From Duganella guangzhouensis (GTDB lineage: Bacteria > Pseudomonadota > Gammaproteobacteria > Burkholderiales > Burkholderiaceae_D), in assembly GCF_009674535.1 (NCBI RefSeq), contig NZ_WKJK01000002.1, forward strand, positions 496,001-560,000: a DNA stretch of 64,000 bases. Reading direction: 5' to 3'. The translations under genes were made by a program, and so were the position numbers. Below are positions 17,383 through 25,203 of this stretch, one piece after another. The notes below the pieces were generated by a model. It did not search any database. It saw only the letters and a program-made list of their open reading frames with translations, and was not told the DNA's origin. The first letter of the stretch is position 1. Each line of letters starts with the position of its first letter.

Positions 17383-18342
17383 ATGAGCAACACCCCCACT
17401 ACCAGCCAGGACACCCTGCAGAAATTCATCTTCGACAACGCCACCGTGCGTGGCGAGCTGATCGACATCTCCGCCACCTGGCGCGAAGTGCAGGCACGGC
17501 ACGCCTACCCGGCCCCGGTCAAAAAACTGCTGGGCCAGATGACCGCCGCCGCCGCGCTGCTGTCGGCCAATCTGAAATTCAACGGCTCCATCATCATGCA
17601 AATCCACGGCGATGGCCCGGTGCGCCTGCTGGTGGTCGAATGCGACGCCGAGCTGCGCCTGCGCGCCACCGCCAAGCTGAACCCGGATCTGCCGATCACC
17701 GACGACGCCAACCTGACCGACCTGCTGAACGCAAACGGCAAGGGCCGCTTCATCATCACCCTCGATCCGCTGGATAAAGTGCCGGGCCAGCAGCCATATC
17801 AAGGCATCGTGCCGCTGGACGGCGACGACGTCGCGACCGTCATCGAAAACTACATGCTGCGTTCGGAACAGCTGGACACCAAACTGTGGCTGGCGGCCGA
17901 CGACACCGTCTCACGCGGCCTGCTGCTGCAAAAACTGCCGCACCATGGCGGCAAGGCCGAAGCCAACCCGGTCAGCGCCGACGACGCGCTGGAGACCTGG
18001 AACCGCGCCGTCATCCTCGGCTCGACGCTGAAGGAACAAGAGCTGCTGGAAACCGGCATTGACGTGCTGATCCAGCGCCTGTTCTGGGAAGAAACCATCC
18101 GCGTCTTCGACCCGGTGCATCCGCAATTCCATTGCAGCTGCACGCGCGAAAAAGTCGGCAACATGCTGAAGATGCTGGGGCAAGAAGAAATCGAAAGCGT
18201 GATTGCCGAACAAGGCCACGTCGGCGTCAACTGCGACTTCTGCGGCAAGCACTACGAATACGACAAAGTCGACTGCACCCAGCTCTTCGCCAGCAGCGCG
18301 CCAGTCGAAACCCTGCTCCCCGCCAGCGACGCCAAACACTAA
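17383..18342 (+). CDS. hslO: Redox-regulated chaperone Hsp33
   Basis: Hsp33 is a cytoplasmic holdase activated by oxidative unfolding. The 319-aa product has the N-terminal substrate-binding domain (KFIFDNATVRGELIDIS, GSIIMQIHGDGPVRLLVVE) and the C-terminal zinc/redox switch with CSC (HCSCTREKV) and CDFC (VNCDFCGKHYEY). The start at 17383 (MSNTPTTSQ) is preferred over one 54 bases upstream that would overlap the preceding gene. Repeats with hairpins follow the stop immediately and may end transcription. Confidence 0.96.
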   Translation: MSNTPTTSQDTLQKFIFDNATVRGELIDISATWREVQARHAYPAPVKKLLGQMTAAAALLSANLKFNGSIIMQIHGDGPVRLLVVECDAELRLRATAKLNPDLPITDDANLTDLLNANGKGRFIITLDPLDKVPGQQPYQGIVPLDGDDVATVIENYMLRSEQLDTKLWLAADDTVSRGLLLQKLPHHGGKAEANPVSADDALETWNRAVILGSTLKEQELLETGIDVLIQRLFWEETIRVFDPVHPQFHCSCTREKVGNMLKMLGQEEIESVIAEQGHVGVNCDFCGKHYEYDKVDCTQLFASSAPVETLLPASDAKH

Positions 18343-18381
18343 AATGTCCACACTTCGGGGTCTGACCCCGAACAAGACATT
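18343..18381. repeat. Dispersed hairpin repeat, unit A
   Basis: An imperfect inverted repeat: AATGTC...GACATT outside and TTCGGGGT-CTG-ACCCCGAA inside. It begins right after the hslO stop. It shares its core with unit B and with the element at 59010-59100. Confidence 0.75.
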
Positions 18382-18399
18382 ACAGCGGGCGCGATGCAA

Positions 18400-18432
18400 T
18401 GTCCACTTCGGGGTCTGACCCCGAAGTGGACA
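18400..18432. repeat. Dispersed hairpin repeat, unit B (perfect 33-bp palindrome)
   Basis: Sixteen-bp arms TGTCCACTTCGGGGTC / GACCCCGAAGTGGACA around one base. It lies between convergent hslO and the BASS transporter gene, so it may act as a shared RNA terminator or 3' stabiliser. Units A and B are joined by AGCGGGCGCGATGCA, partly shared with the 59-kb copy. Confidence 0.8.
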
Positions 18433-18443
18433 CGAGGTGGGCA

Positions 18444-19412
18444 TTAGCTCGGGTCTTTGGCGTAGCGCTGGGCGAGGACGGCGCAGACCATCAGTTGCAA
18501 TTGGTGGAACAACATCAGCGGTAGCACTACGGCGCCCAGCGCGCCGCCGGCGAACAGGACTTTGGCCATCGGCACGCCGCTGGCCAGGCTTTTCTTGGAG
18601 CCGCAGAAGACAATCGCGATCCGGTCTTCGCGGTTGAAGCCGAGGCGGCGCGCGGCTTGCGCGCTGATCCCCATCACCAGCGCCAGCAACAGCACGTTGA
18701 TGAGCATCAGGCCGGCCAACGTGCCCCACGATACCTGATGCCACAAGCCCTCCCCCACCGCTTCGCTGAACGCGGTGTACACCACCAGCAAAATCGAGCC
18801 CTGGTCGACCAGACGCGTCAGCGGCTTGTGCTTTTCCACCCAGGCACCAATCCAGCGTCGCGCCACTTGGCCGGCGATGAATGGCAGCAGTAGTTGCAAG
18901 GCAATCTGCAAGGCCGATTCCATCGGCGAACCGCCCGACATCTGCGCCGAGGTCAGCAAGCCCACCAGTACCGGTGTGATGAAGATGCCAAACAGGTTGG
19001 AGGCCGAGGCGCTGCAGATCGCCGCCGGCACATTGCCGCGCGCCGCCGCCGTGAAGGCGATCGACGATTGCACGGTGGACGGCAGCATGCACAGGAACAA
19101 AATGCCGAGATACAGATCCGGCGTCACGAGCGGCGTCAGCAGTGGTTTCAGCACCAGCCCCAACAACGGGAACAGCGCGAAGGTGCACAGCAGCACCAGC
19201 AGGTGCAATCGCCAGTGGGTGACGCCGGCGATCACCGCCTCGCGCGACAGCTTGGCGCCGTGCAGGAAGAACAGCAGCGATACCGCGACATGGGTGATGC
19301 CGTTGAAAATCACGGCGCCCTGGCCATGGCAGGGGAAGAAGCTGGCGGCGATCACGGTGACGATCATCGCCAGCGTGAAGTTATCTGGCAAAAAACGGGG
19401 ACGTTGCATCAT
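18444..19412 (-). CDS. Bile acid:sodium symporter (BASS) family transporter, YfeH-like
   Basis: A 322-aa inner-membrane protein with about ten transmembrane segments, of the YfeH/SLC10A7-type branch. Recognisable stretches are VSLLFFLHGAKLSREAV, LCMLPSTVQSSIAFTAAARG and FCGSKKSLASGVPMAKVLF, where the helix-breaking crossover motifs of the fold lie. The transported solute is unknown. The ATG overlaps the stop of the upstream small lipoprotein gene by 4 bases. Confidence 0.88.
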   Translation of the reverse strand: MMQRPRFLPDNFTLAMIVTVIAASFFPCHGQGAVIFNGITHVAVSLLFFLHGAKLSREAVIAGVTHWRLHLLVLLCTFALFPLLGLVLKPLLTPLVTPDLYLGILFLCMLPSTVQSSIAFTAAARGNVPAAICSASASNLFGIFITPVLVGLLTSAQMSGGSPMESALQIALQLLLPFIAGQVARRWIGAWVEKHKPLTRLVDQGSILLVVYTAFSEAVGEGLWHQVSWGTLAGLMLINVLLLALVMGISAQAARRLGFNREDRIAIVFCGSKKSLASGVPMAKVLFAGGALGAVVLPLMLFHQLQLMVCAVLAQRYAKDPS

Positions 19413-19720
19413 TTAGGACATTTCACTTCCAGCACATCAATCGCGCCGACGGTTTTAGCGGACGTGGTGCTGCGGACGATGTCCACCCGCTCCACGCAGT
19501 TTTTCTGGACCAGGCGCTCATAGGTGCGGGTGCACGCAATGATGGCATCGCTGCCGCTGCCGGCGTTGCAGTAGAAGCCCTCGGCCTGCATGCGCACCAG
19601 CGCCTGCTCCAGCGGCATGCCGGGCTGGATGGTCTGGGTGACGAAGTGCCCCAGCCGCGACTGGTCGACCGCGCAAGCGGCCAGCGCCAATGGCAAGACT
19701 GCCAACAAAAATCTCTGCAT
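19409..19720 (-). CDS. Small lipoprotein of unknown function
   Basis: A 103-aa protein with signal peptide MQRFLLAVLPLALAAC (lipobox LAAC, Cys16). The mature part has Cys pairs (FYCNAG, IIACTRT, QKNCVER, EVKCPK) that could form two periplasmic disulfides. The pattern PGMPLEQALVRMQAEGFYC recalls small envelope proteins of the SmpA/BamE-like size, but I cannot assign a family. It is coupled to the BASS transporter by a 4-base overlap. Confidence 0.75.
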   Translation of the reverse strand: MQRFLLAVLPLALAACAVDQSRLGHFVTQTIQPGMPLEQALVRMQAEGFYCNAGSGSDAIIACTRTYERLVQKNCVERVDIVRSTTSAKTVGAIDVLEVKCPK

Positions 19721-19766
19721 CGTAGCGATCTCCTTATTTCCAGACAGCAGTTTAACGCATTGCGCG

Positions 19767-19784
19767 TCGTCATCACCCGGTCAC
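19767..19784 (+). promoter_or_regulatory. Candidate Pho box
   Basis: TCGTCAT-CACC-CGGTCAC: two direct 7-mers 11 bp apart, 5/7 and 6/7 matches to CTGTCA(T/C), followed after 10 bases by TATGAT (19795-19800). That is the standard arrangement of a PhoB-activated promoter, with the Pho box in place of the -35. Confidence 0.5.
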
Positions 19785-19835
19785 ACTCGGCCCCTATGAT
19801 GCGCAGCGTTATTCATCCCATAACCTGGACAAAAC

Positions 19836-22247
19836 ATGAACAAGAAATTCTCCGCCGTGTGCTTCGCCGCGCTGAGCTTCCCGATGCTGGCCATGGCCGC
19901 CAATGTCGCCGCCGCCGTTGCTGACATGGCTAACACTCCGGCCGCCGCCACCGCCACTGCCGCTGCCGCCGATACCGCGCCGGAAGTCGAAGCCGCCGCC
20001 GCCGCGCCGATCGCCACGGTGGAAGTCGCCACCCGCAAGACCCGCTCTTCGGTAGAGCTGGGGAAGAGCGAAATGCAAAAGATCCTGCCGGGCATCAACC
20101 CGCTGAAGGCGCTGCAAACCCTGCCGGGCGTCAGCTTCCAGACCGCCGACCCGTGGGGCAATAACGAACAGAATCTGTCGCTGTTCATCCACGGCTTCAG
20201 CGGACAGCAACTGGGCTATACGATGGACGGCGTGCCGCTGGGCGATCAGCAATATGGCAACTACAACGGCCTGTCGCCACAGCGCGCCATCACCAGCGAA
20301 AACGTCGGCAGCGTGATCCTGTCGTCGGGCGCCGGCGACCTGGCCACCGCGTCGACCAGCAACCTGGGCGGCACCATCGAGACCTTCTCCAGCAACCCGC
20401 TGCCGAACCGCAACGTCGCGGTGCAACAGACCGTCGGCAGCTACAAGACCTCGCGCAGCTACGTGCGCTACGACACGGGCAACTTCGGCAACGGCAACAG
20501 CGCCTACATCTCGGCCGTGCACCACGAGCAAAAAGCCTGGGATTTCAACGGTCGCCAGGGCGGCGACCAGGTCAACGCCAAGTGGATCAACAACGGCGAC
20601 AACGGCAAGCTGACCGTCTACTTCGCGTATTCGGACAAGATCGAGCCGAACGAGGACGCCACCGTGCGCTCGGCCACCGAGAAATACCAGCCTTACACCC
20701 GTCCGTTCACCTATCCTAACTTCCAGCAGGCGCTGAGCTATCTGTCGTCGACCGGCGCCACGCCCACCGCCGATGGCAATAACTACCGCAACTACTACAG
20801 CGATGCGCAGCGTACCGACTATCTGACCTACGCCAAGTACGACTGGAACCTGAGCGACAACACCACCTGGTCCAACCAGGTCTACTACCACACCGATGAC
20901 GGCGTCGGCGTGGTAGCGGGTCCGATCGGCGTGGCCGGCCTGCCGGCACTGTTCTCGGTCTACTTCCCGGGCCAGGATCTGAAACAAGTGTTCGGCAATT
21001 CCGGCTACGCGGTGCGCACCACCGAATACGCCATCCACCGCAGCGGCTGGCAATCGACCTTGCGCAGCGAGATCGGCAACCACACGCTGCAGGCCGGCCT
21101 CTGGCTGGAGCACAACCGCTCGTCGGCGTATCGCCGCTGGTATGCGCTGGATGTGAACAATCCAACCTCGCCGTACGACCGTCCAAGCAACCCGCTGATC
21201 ACCCAGTACGGCAGCGAGATCGACAACAAAGTGGCTCAGCTGCACGTGCAGGATGAATGGCATCTGCGTCCAGACATGACGCTGCAGGCCGGCTTCAAAT
21301 CGAGCCTGCAGTTTGCCGATGGCCAGTTCCCGGTGCAACCGAAAAACGGCGCCATCGCCAACTCGACCGCGCTGCCGGTCGGCACCATCGACACCAAGAA
21401 ATGGTTCCTGCCGCAGATCGGTGGCCGCTGGGACATCACCGCGCAAGATCAGGCATTCTTCAACGTGCAGAAGAACATGCGCCAGTTCGTGACCTACGGT
21501 GGTGGCGGCGTCTCGCCATGGAGTCTGTCGAACCAGGCCGCGTTCGACCTGTTCAAGAAAACCGCGAAGCCGGAAACCTCGATCACCTACGAAGCCGGCC
21601 TGCGCAGCAGCCATCAACTGGACGCCGGCGCGCTGACCGCGTTTGACAGCCAGCTGAACTTCTACCACGTCGACTTCAAAGATCGCCTGCTGCAGATCAG
21701 CCCGACCTCGGTGATCACCTCTATCATCGGCGGCAACCTGGCGGTGCTGACCAACGTTGGCAGCGTCAAGACCAACGGCGTCGACTTCTCCGGCACGCTG
21801 CACTTCGGCCGCAACTTCTCGCTGTACAACGCGCTGTCGTACAACGATTCCAAGTACGACGACAACTACGCCAGCGGCACCACCACCGTACAAACCGCCG
21901 GCAAGAAAGTACCGGGCAGCCCGGAGTGGATGGATAAATTTGTCGCCAGCGCCACCGTGGCCGACACCGAGTTCCAGCTGATCGGCGACTACGTCGGCAA
22001 GCGCTACGCCACCTACACCAACGATCTGTGGGTGAAGAGCTACTTCCTGATGAGCCTGGGCGTATCGGGCAAGCTGCCATTCCTGAACGGCGGCTGGGTG
22101 AAGAACGCGCGCTATCGCGTCAACGTCACCAATCTGGCCAATCGCGAGGGTGATCTGCAGGTAGTGGTCGGGGCCGCCAGCGGCACGTACAATACCTATC
22201 CAATTCCTCCACGTCAGGGCTTCCTGACTTTGATGGCCGACTTCTGA
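19836..22247 (+). CDS. TonB-dependent outer-membrane receptor linked to a glycerophosphodiesterase
   Basis: An 803-aa TonB-dependent receptor: signal peptide (MNKKFSAVCFAALSFPMLAMA), an Ala-rich linker, a possible TonB box ATVEVAT near 60, a plug domain (ILPGINPLKALQTLPGV, FIHGFSGQQLGYTMDGVP), and a 22-strand-type barrel ending in an aromatic residue (LTLMADF). The GDPD gene overlaps its stop codon (TGATG), and a Pho-box-like promoter lies upstream, so the ligand is probably a phosphorus compound such as a phosphodiester or organophosphate. Iron-siderophore uptake is the alternative, but no Fur box is seen here. Confidence 0.88.
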   Translation: MNKKFSAVCFAALSFPMLAMAANVAAAVADMANTPAAATATAAAADTAPEVEAAAAAPIATVEVATRKTRSSVELGKSEMQKILPGINPLKALQTLPGVSFQTADPWGNNEQNLSLFIHGFSGQQLGYTMDGVPLGDQQYGNYNGLSPQRAITSENVGSVILSSGAGDLATASTSNLGGTIETFSSNPLPNRNVAVQQTVGSYKTSRSYVRYDTGNFGNGNSAYISAVHHEQKAWDFNGRQGGDQVNAKWINNGDNGKLTVYFAYSDKIEPNEDATVRSATEKYQPYTRPFTYPNFQQALSYLSSTGATPTADGNNYRNYYSDAQRTDYLTYAKYDWNLSDNTTWSNQVYYHTDDGVGVVAGPIGVAGLPALFSVYFPGQDLKQVFGNSGYAVRTTEYAIHRSGWQSTLRSEIGNHTLQAGLWLEHNRSSAYRRWYALDVNNPTSPYDRPSNPLITQYGSEIDNKVAQLHVQDEWHLRPDMTLQAGFKSSLQFADGQFPVQPKNGAIANSTALPVGTIDTKKWFLPQIGGRWDITAQDQAFFNVQKNMRQFVTYGGGGVSPWSLSNQAAFDLFKKTAKPETSITYEAGLRSSHQLDAGALTAFDSQLNFYHVDFKDRLLQISPTSVITSIIGGNLAVLTNVGSVKTNGVDFSGTLHFGRNFSLYNALSYNDSKYDDNYASGTTTVQTAGKKVPGSPEWMDKFVASATVADTEFQLIGDYVGKRYATYTNDLWVKSYFLMSLGVSGKLPFLNGGWVKNARYRVNVTNLANREGDLQVVVGAASGTYNTYPIPPRQGFLTLMADF

Positions 22248-23443
22248 TGAACGCACTTTATTTACCCAAGCGGCTATCGCGCCGCGGCTTTATCCAAACT
22301 GCGGCGGTTGCGGCCGGTGCCTCGCTGATCCTGCCGGGCGCGGCGCAAGCGGCGGCCATGCTGGCTGCTTCCGCGCCGGCCACGCCCGACCTGTCCGGCA
22401 TGCCGGGCGTCGGCGCGGTCGGCGTTGGTCCGGCGCGGCCACTGGTGTTCGGCCATCGCGGTTCCAGCGCGCTGCGTCCGGAACACACGCTGGCCTCGTA
22501 CGCCAAGGCGATTGCCGATGGCGCCGACTACGTCGAACCGGATCTGTGCAGTACCAAGGACGGCGTGCTGGTGGCGCGCCACGAAGCCTTCCTGAGCGAG
22601 ACCACCGACATCGCCAGCCATCCCGAGTTCGCCAGCCGCAAAACGCGCAAGACCATCGACGGCGAAACCCACGAAGGCTGGTTCGTCGACGACTTCACGC
22701 TGGCCGAACTGAAAACGCTGCGCGCGGTGGAGCGGATCCCGCAATACCGTCCGGGCAGCGCGCAGTACAACGGCATGTATCAAGTGGTGACGTTTGAAGA
22801 AATCATCGACTTCGTCGCGGCGGAGGCGGCAGCGCGCGGACGCATCATCGGCATCGTGCCGGAGCTGAAGCACTCGACCTATTTCGCCAGCGTCGGCCTG
22901 CCGCTGGAGGACCGCTTCCTGGCCATCCTCGGCGCGCACGACTATACCCGGCGCAACCAGGTGGAAATCCAATCGTTTGAAGTGGCCAACCTGAAATACC
23001 TGCGTGGCAAGCTGGGGCGCCGTGCCAATCTGCGCTTGATGCAATTGGTCATCGGCGAAAACGTGCGTCCGATGGACGTCGCGGCCGCCGGCGGCACACT
23101 GACCTTCGCGCAGATGTGCACCCCGGCCGGCATGAAAGACATCGCCCAGTACGCCGACGTCATCGCCCCGCCGACGCGCTCGGTGATCCCGCTGAAAAAA
23201 GACGGCTCGCTGGATCAGGTCGCCTCGTTTGTCGACGACGCCCATCGGGCGGGCTTGCGAGTGGAACCATGGACCTTCCGTCCCGAGAACCACTTCCTGG
23301 CCGCCGACTTCCGCAACAACGCAGGCGACGCCGCGCGCAACGAAGCCGGCTCCATCGCCGAAATGAAACGCTACATCGCCACCGGCATCGACGGCTTCTT
23401 CACCGACGACCCCGCCCTGGGCCGCGCCGCCCTCGGCGCCTGA
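22247..23443 (+). CDS. Tat-exported glycerophosphodiester phosphodiesterase
   Basis: A 398-aa periplasmic phosphodiesterase hydrolysing glycerophosphodiesters to glycerol-3-phosphate and alcohol. It begins with a twin-arginine signal (SRRGFIQTAAVAAGASLILPG). The catalytic set of the GDPD TIM barrel is visible: HRGSSALRPEHT (about 70-81), Glu and Asp in YVEPDLCSTKDG, and the second His in LVARHEAFLSE. It resembles periplasmic GlpQ more than cytoplasmic UgpQ. It is coupled to the TonB receptor (1-base overlap) under a candidate Pho box. Confidence 0.92.
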   Translation: MNALYLPKRLSRRGFIQTAAVAAGASLILPGAAQAAAMLAASAPATPDLSGMPGVGAVGVGPARPLVFGHRGSSALRPEHTLASYAKAIADGADYVEPDLCSTKDGVLVARHEAFLSETTDIASHPEFASRKTRKTIDGETHEGWFVDDFTLAELKTLRAVERIPQYRPGSAQYNGMYQVVTFEEIIDFVAAEAAARGRIIGIVPELKHSTYFASVGLPLEDRFLAILGAHDYTRRNQVEIQSFEVANLKYLRGKLGRRANLRLMQLVIGENVRPMDVAAAGGTLTFAQMCTPAGMKDIAQYADVIAPPTRSVIPLKKDGSLDQVASFVDDAHRAGLRVEPWTFRPENHFLAADFRNNAGDAARNEAGSIAEMKRYIATGIDGFFTDDPALGRAALGA

Positions 23444-23450
23444 CTGCGTA

Positions 23451-23753
23451 TCAAACCGGCGGCTTGCCGCCGCGGCTGGTGTGCCACAACGCCAGCACAT
23501 CTACCGCGTCCACCCGGACGCGGTAGTACAAATGATGATGAATTTTAGCCAGATGAATTCGTCTCACGCCACTTAACCGCGCATTCCGCGCCAATGCGCC
23601 CAGATGTGGCTGGACCGCCAGCAGCGCAAAAGCGCGTTCAAGCTCGACAACGACAGCATCTGGAGCCGCCGGCCGATTCCGCGACCACCAAGCAGCAGCT
23701 CGTGTAATCTGCGCTGCCGCGCGATGGGTGATGTGGATGGAATAGGCGGGCAT
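23451..23753 (-). CDS. RelE/ParE-family toxin
   Basis: A 100-aa ParE-fold protein: AYSIHITHRAAAQITRAAAWW, then NAVVELERAFALLAVQPHLG-like helix (about 36-50), VRRIHLAKIHHHLYYRVR and a final LALWHTSRGG strand, as in gyrase-poisoning ParE toxins. Its ATG overlaps the stop of the antitoxin gene, the antitoxin-first order usual for parDE. It is convergent with the GDPD gene. Confidence 0.85.
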   Translation of the reverse strand: MPAYSIHITHRAAAQITRAAAWWSRNRPAAPDAVVVELERAFALLAVQPHLGALARNARLSGVRRIHLAKIHHHLYYRVRVDAVDVLALWHTSRGGKPPV

Positions 23754-23974
23754 CAGGTTTGCGGGCGCAAACTCTTGAGTAGTTCCGATGCAGGTATAGT
23801 CTCGCCGTGATCTGCCTCGGCTGCGGACGCCAGCAATTCCGCTTCCTGCTCGACGCTCAGTTCAAAGGAATCGCTGTCCTCTCTGGAAAATACAGTCACA
23901 GTGGCGCCCTCGTCGAAGGGCATGTCTTCAACGACAATCTGACCGGCTACTATCTTTCCACTGGTGATCTTCAT
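23753..23974 (-). CDS. Antitoxin partner of the ParE-type toxin
   Basis: A 73-aa acidic protein (MKITSGKIVAGQIVVEDMPF) with a C-terminal segment GETIPASELLKSLR like the toxin-wrapping tail of small antitoxins. The first half (KIVAGQIVVEDMPFDEGATV) resembles the short beta-type antitoxins that accompany ParE toxins rather than a ribbon-helix-helix ParD. The frame is open further upstream, but that part is a shadow of the HemS-like gene. It overlaps the toxin ATG by one base. Confidence 0.8.
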   Translation of the reverse strand: MKITSGKIVAGQIVVEDMPFDEGATVTVFSREDSDSFELSVEQEAELLASAAEADHGETIPASELLKSLRPQT

Positions 23975-24014
23975 GGAAAAATAGTAGCCCTTAACACCTA
24001 ACAAGTCAAAACAA

Positions 24015-25193
24015 TCAACGGCTGGCCTGGTTGGCGGCGTCGGCTTTTGGCAGGGCGGCGGTGAGGTCGATCCAGGCTTGCGGGATCGGATGCTCTTTGC
24101 TGCGCACGCCGAAGAAGCTGATGACTTCGTTACCGTCTTTGTCGTAGAACTCGACGTCAACCACGCCGGCGCGCTTGACGATGTAGCCGTTGACGAAGGC
24201 GCTGTCACGCAGGTGCAGGTTGAATTCCGGGTCCAGCACGTTGAAGTAGCCGCCCGCTTCCTGCACTTTGTTGATCTTGCCGCTGAAGATCTGGATGGTC
24301 GAGCTGTTGCCCAGGAAGGCCATGATTTCAACCTGCTGCTTGGCCGCCTGCTCCAGCAACTGACGCACCGCTTTCGGATCGATACGCTGCACTTTGTCGA
24401 CTGGCCCCAGACGCAGACCCTGCTCGCGCGTCACGCCAAATTCGGTCAGCAGACGATTGAACTGGTGCACGTCGTTGATTTCATTCCACGCCAGCTGGAA
24501 TTCTTTGACGTCCACCGCGCTGTCCGGCTTCGCTGCCGGCTTGACCGGCGCCGCCGCCACTTTCAGGTCGGCGCTCTGCACCGGATTGCGGAAGTCGGCC
24601 ACGATTTTGTCGAACACGGCCACACCGGCGTCGCTCTTCACGTACACCTTGTGCGCGGCATTGCCGCTCTGGTCGAAGAATTGCAGGCTGCGCGACACGG
24701 CGCCATCCTTGCCCGGCTGGGCAACGGCAAACGCGTACTTCCAGTTCTTGAAGGTGAAGCGCAGGTCGATTTCGCCGCCCAGATAACCGCCGGCGATGTT
24801 GCGCAGGCGCGCTTCGCGTTCTTTCTCTTTGTCGGCGTCGAGGCCGGCCACTTCTTCCTGCTGCTTCAGGCGCGAGGCGACGCCGGTGCGCTCCAGCACG
24901 CCGTTATCGTTGCGGGTCAGCGCCAGGACCTTGCCCAGGTCCAGCGCGCGGCGCATGATTTCGCGCGGCACGGTATCGCCTTCCTGCAGGCGGGTCACGG
25001 TCTTGCCGATGCCGGTCGAGGCCAGCAATTCTGCTTCCGATACGTTCAGCTTGGCGGCGGCATCGCGGAACGCCAGCTTGGGTTGCTCGGCGCGCAGCGC
25101 GTCGTAGCGTTCTTGCAGACTGGCGGCACCCGCAGGCAGCGACATCAGCAAGGCGCTGCTCAGCGCCAGGGCAAATCGGTGGTGGGTTTTCAT
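24015..25193 (-). CDS. Exported HemS/HmuS-like heme protein
   Basis: A 392-aa homologue of the two-repeat hemin-degrading/heme-trafficking factors (HemS, HmuS, PhuS). Repeat one has ALDLGKVLALTRNDNGVLERTG, IDLRFTFKNWKYAFAV and SLQFFDQSGNAAHKVYV; repeat two has NDVHQFNRLLTEFGV, VEIMAFLGNSSTIQIFSG and LDPEFNLHLRDSAF. The His in NDVHQF aligns with the heme-ligand region of PhuS as I remember it. Unlike the cytoplasmic family it carries a clear signal peptide (MKTHHRFALALSSALLMSLP to GAA), so it is predicted periplasmic. Its SD AAGGAG overlaps the stop of the TonB receptor gene, 10 bases away. Confidence 0.85.
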   Translation of the reverse strand: MKTHHRFALALSSALLMSLPAGAASLQERYDALRAEQPKLAFRDAAAKLNVSEAELLASTGIGKTVTRLQEGDTVPREIMRRALDLGKVLALTRNDNGVLERTGVASRLKQQEEVAGLDADKEKEREARLRNIAGGYLGGEIDLRFTFKNWKYAFAVAQPGKDGAVSRSLQFFDQSGNAAHKVYVKSDAGVAVFDKIVADFRNPVQSADLKVAAAPVKPAAKPDSAVDVKEFQLAWNEINDVHQFNRLLTEFGVTREQGLRLGPVDKVQRIDPKAVRQLLEQAAKQQVEIMAFLGNSSTIQIFSGKINKVQEAGGYFNVLDPEFNLHLRDSAFVNGYIVKRAGVVDVEFYDKDGNEVISFFGVRSKEHPIPQAWIDLTAALPKADAANQASR

Positions 25194-25203
25194 GGCTAGC
25201 TCC

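Noticed and set aside
19809-22256. 815-codon minus-strand frame opposite the TonB receptor
   Set aside because: Val/Arg/Gly-rich shadow frame covering exactly the receptor gene; no protein-like features.
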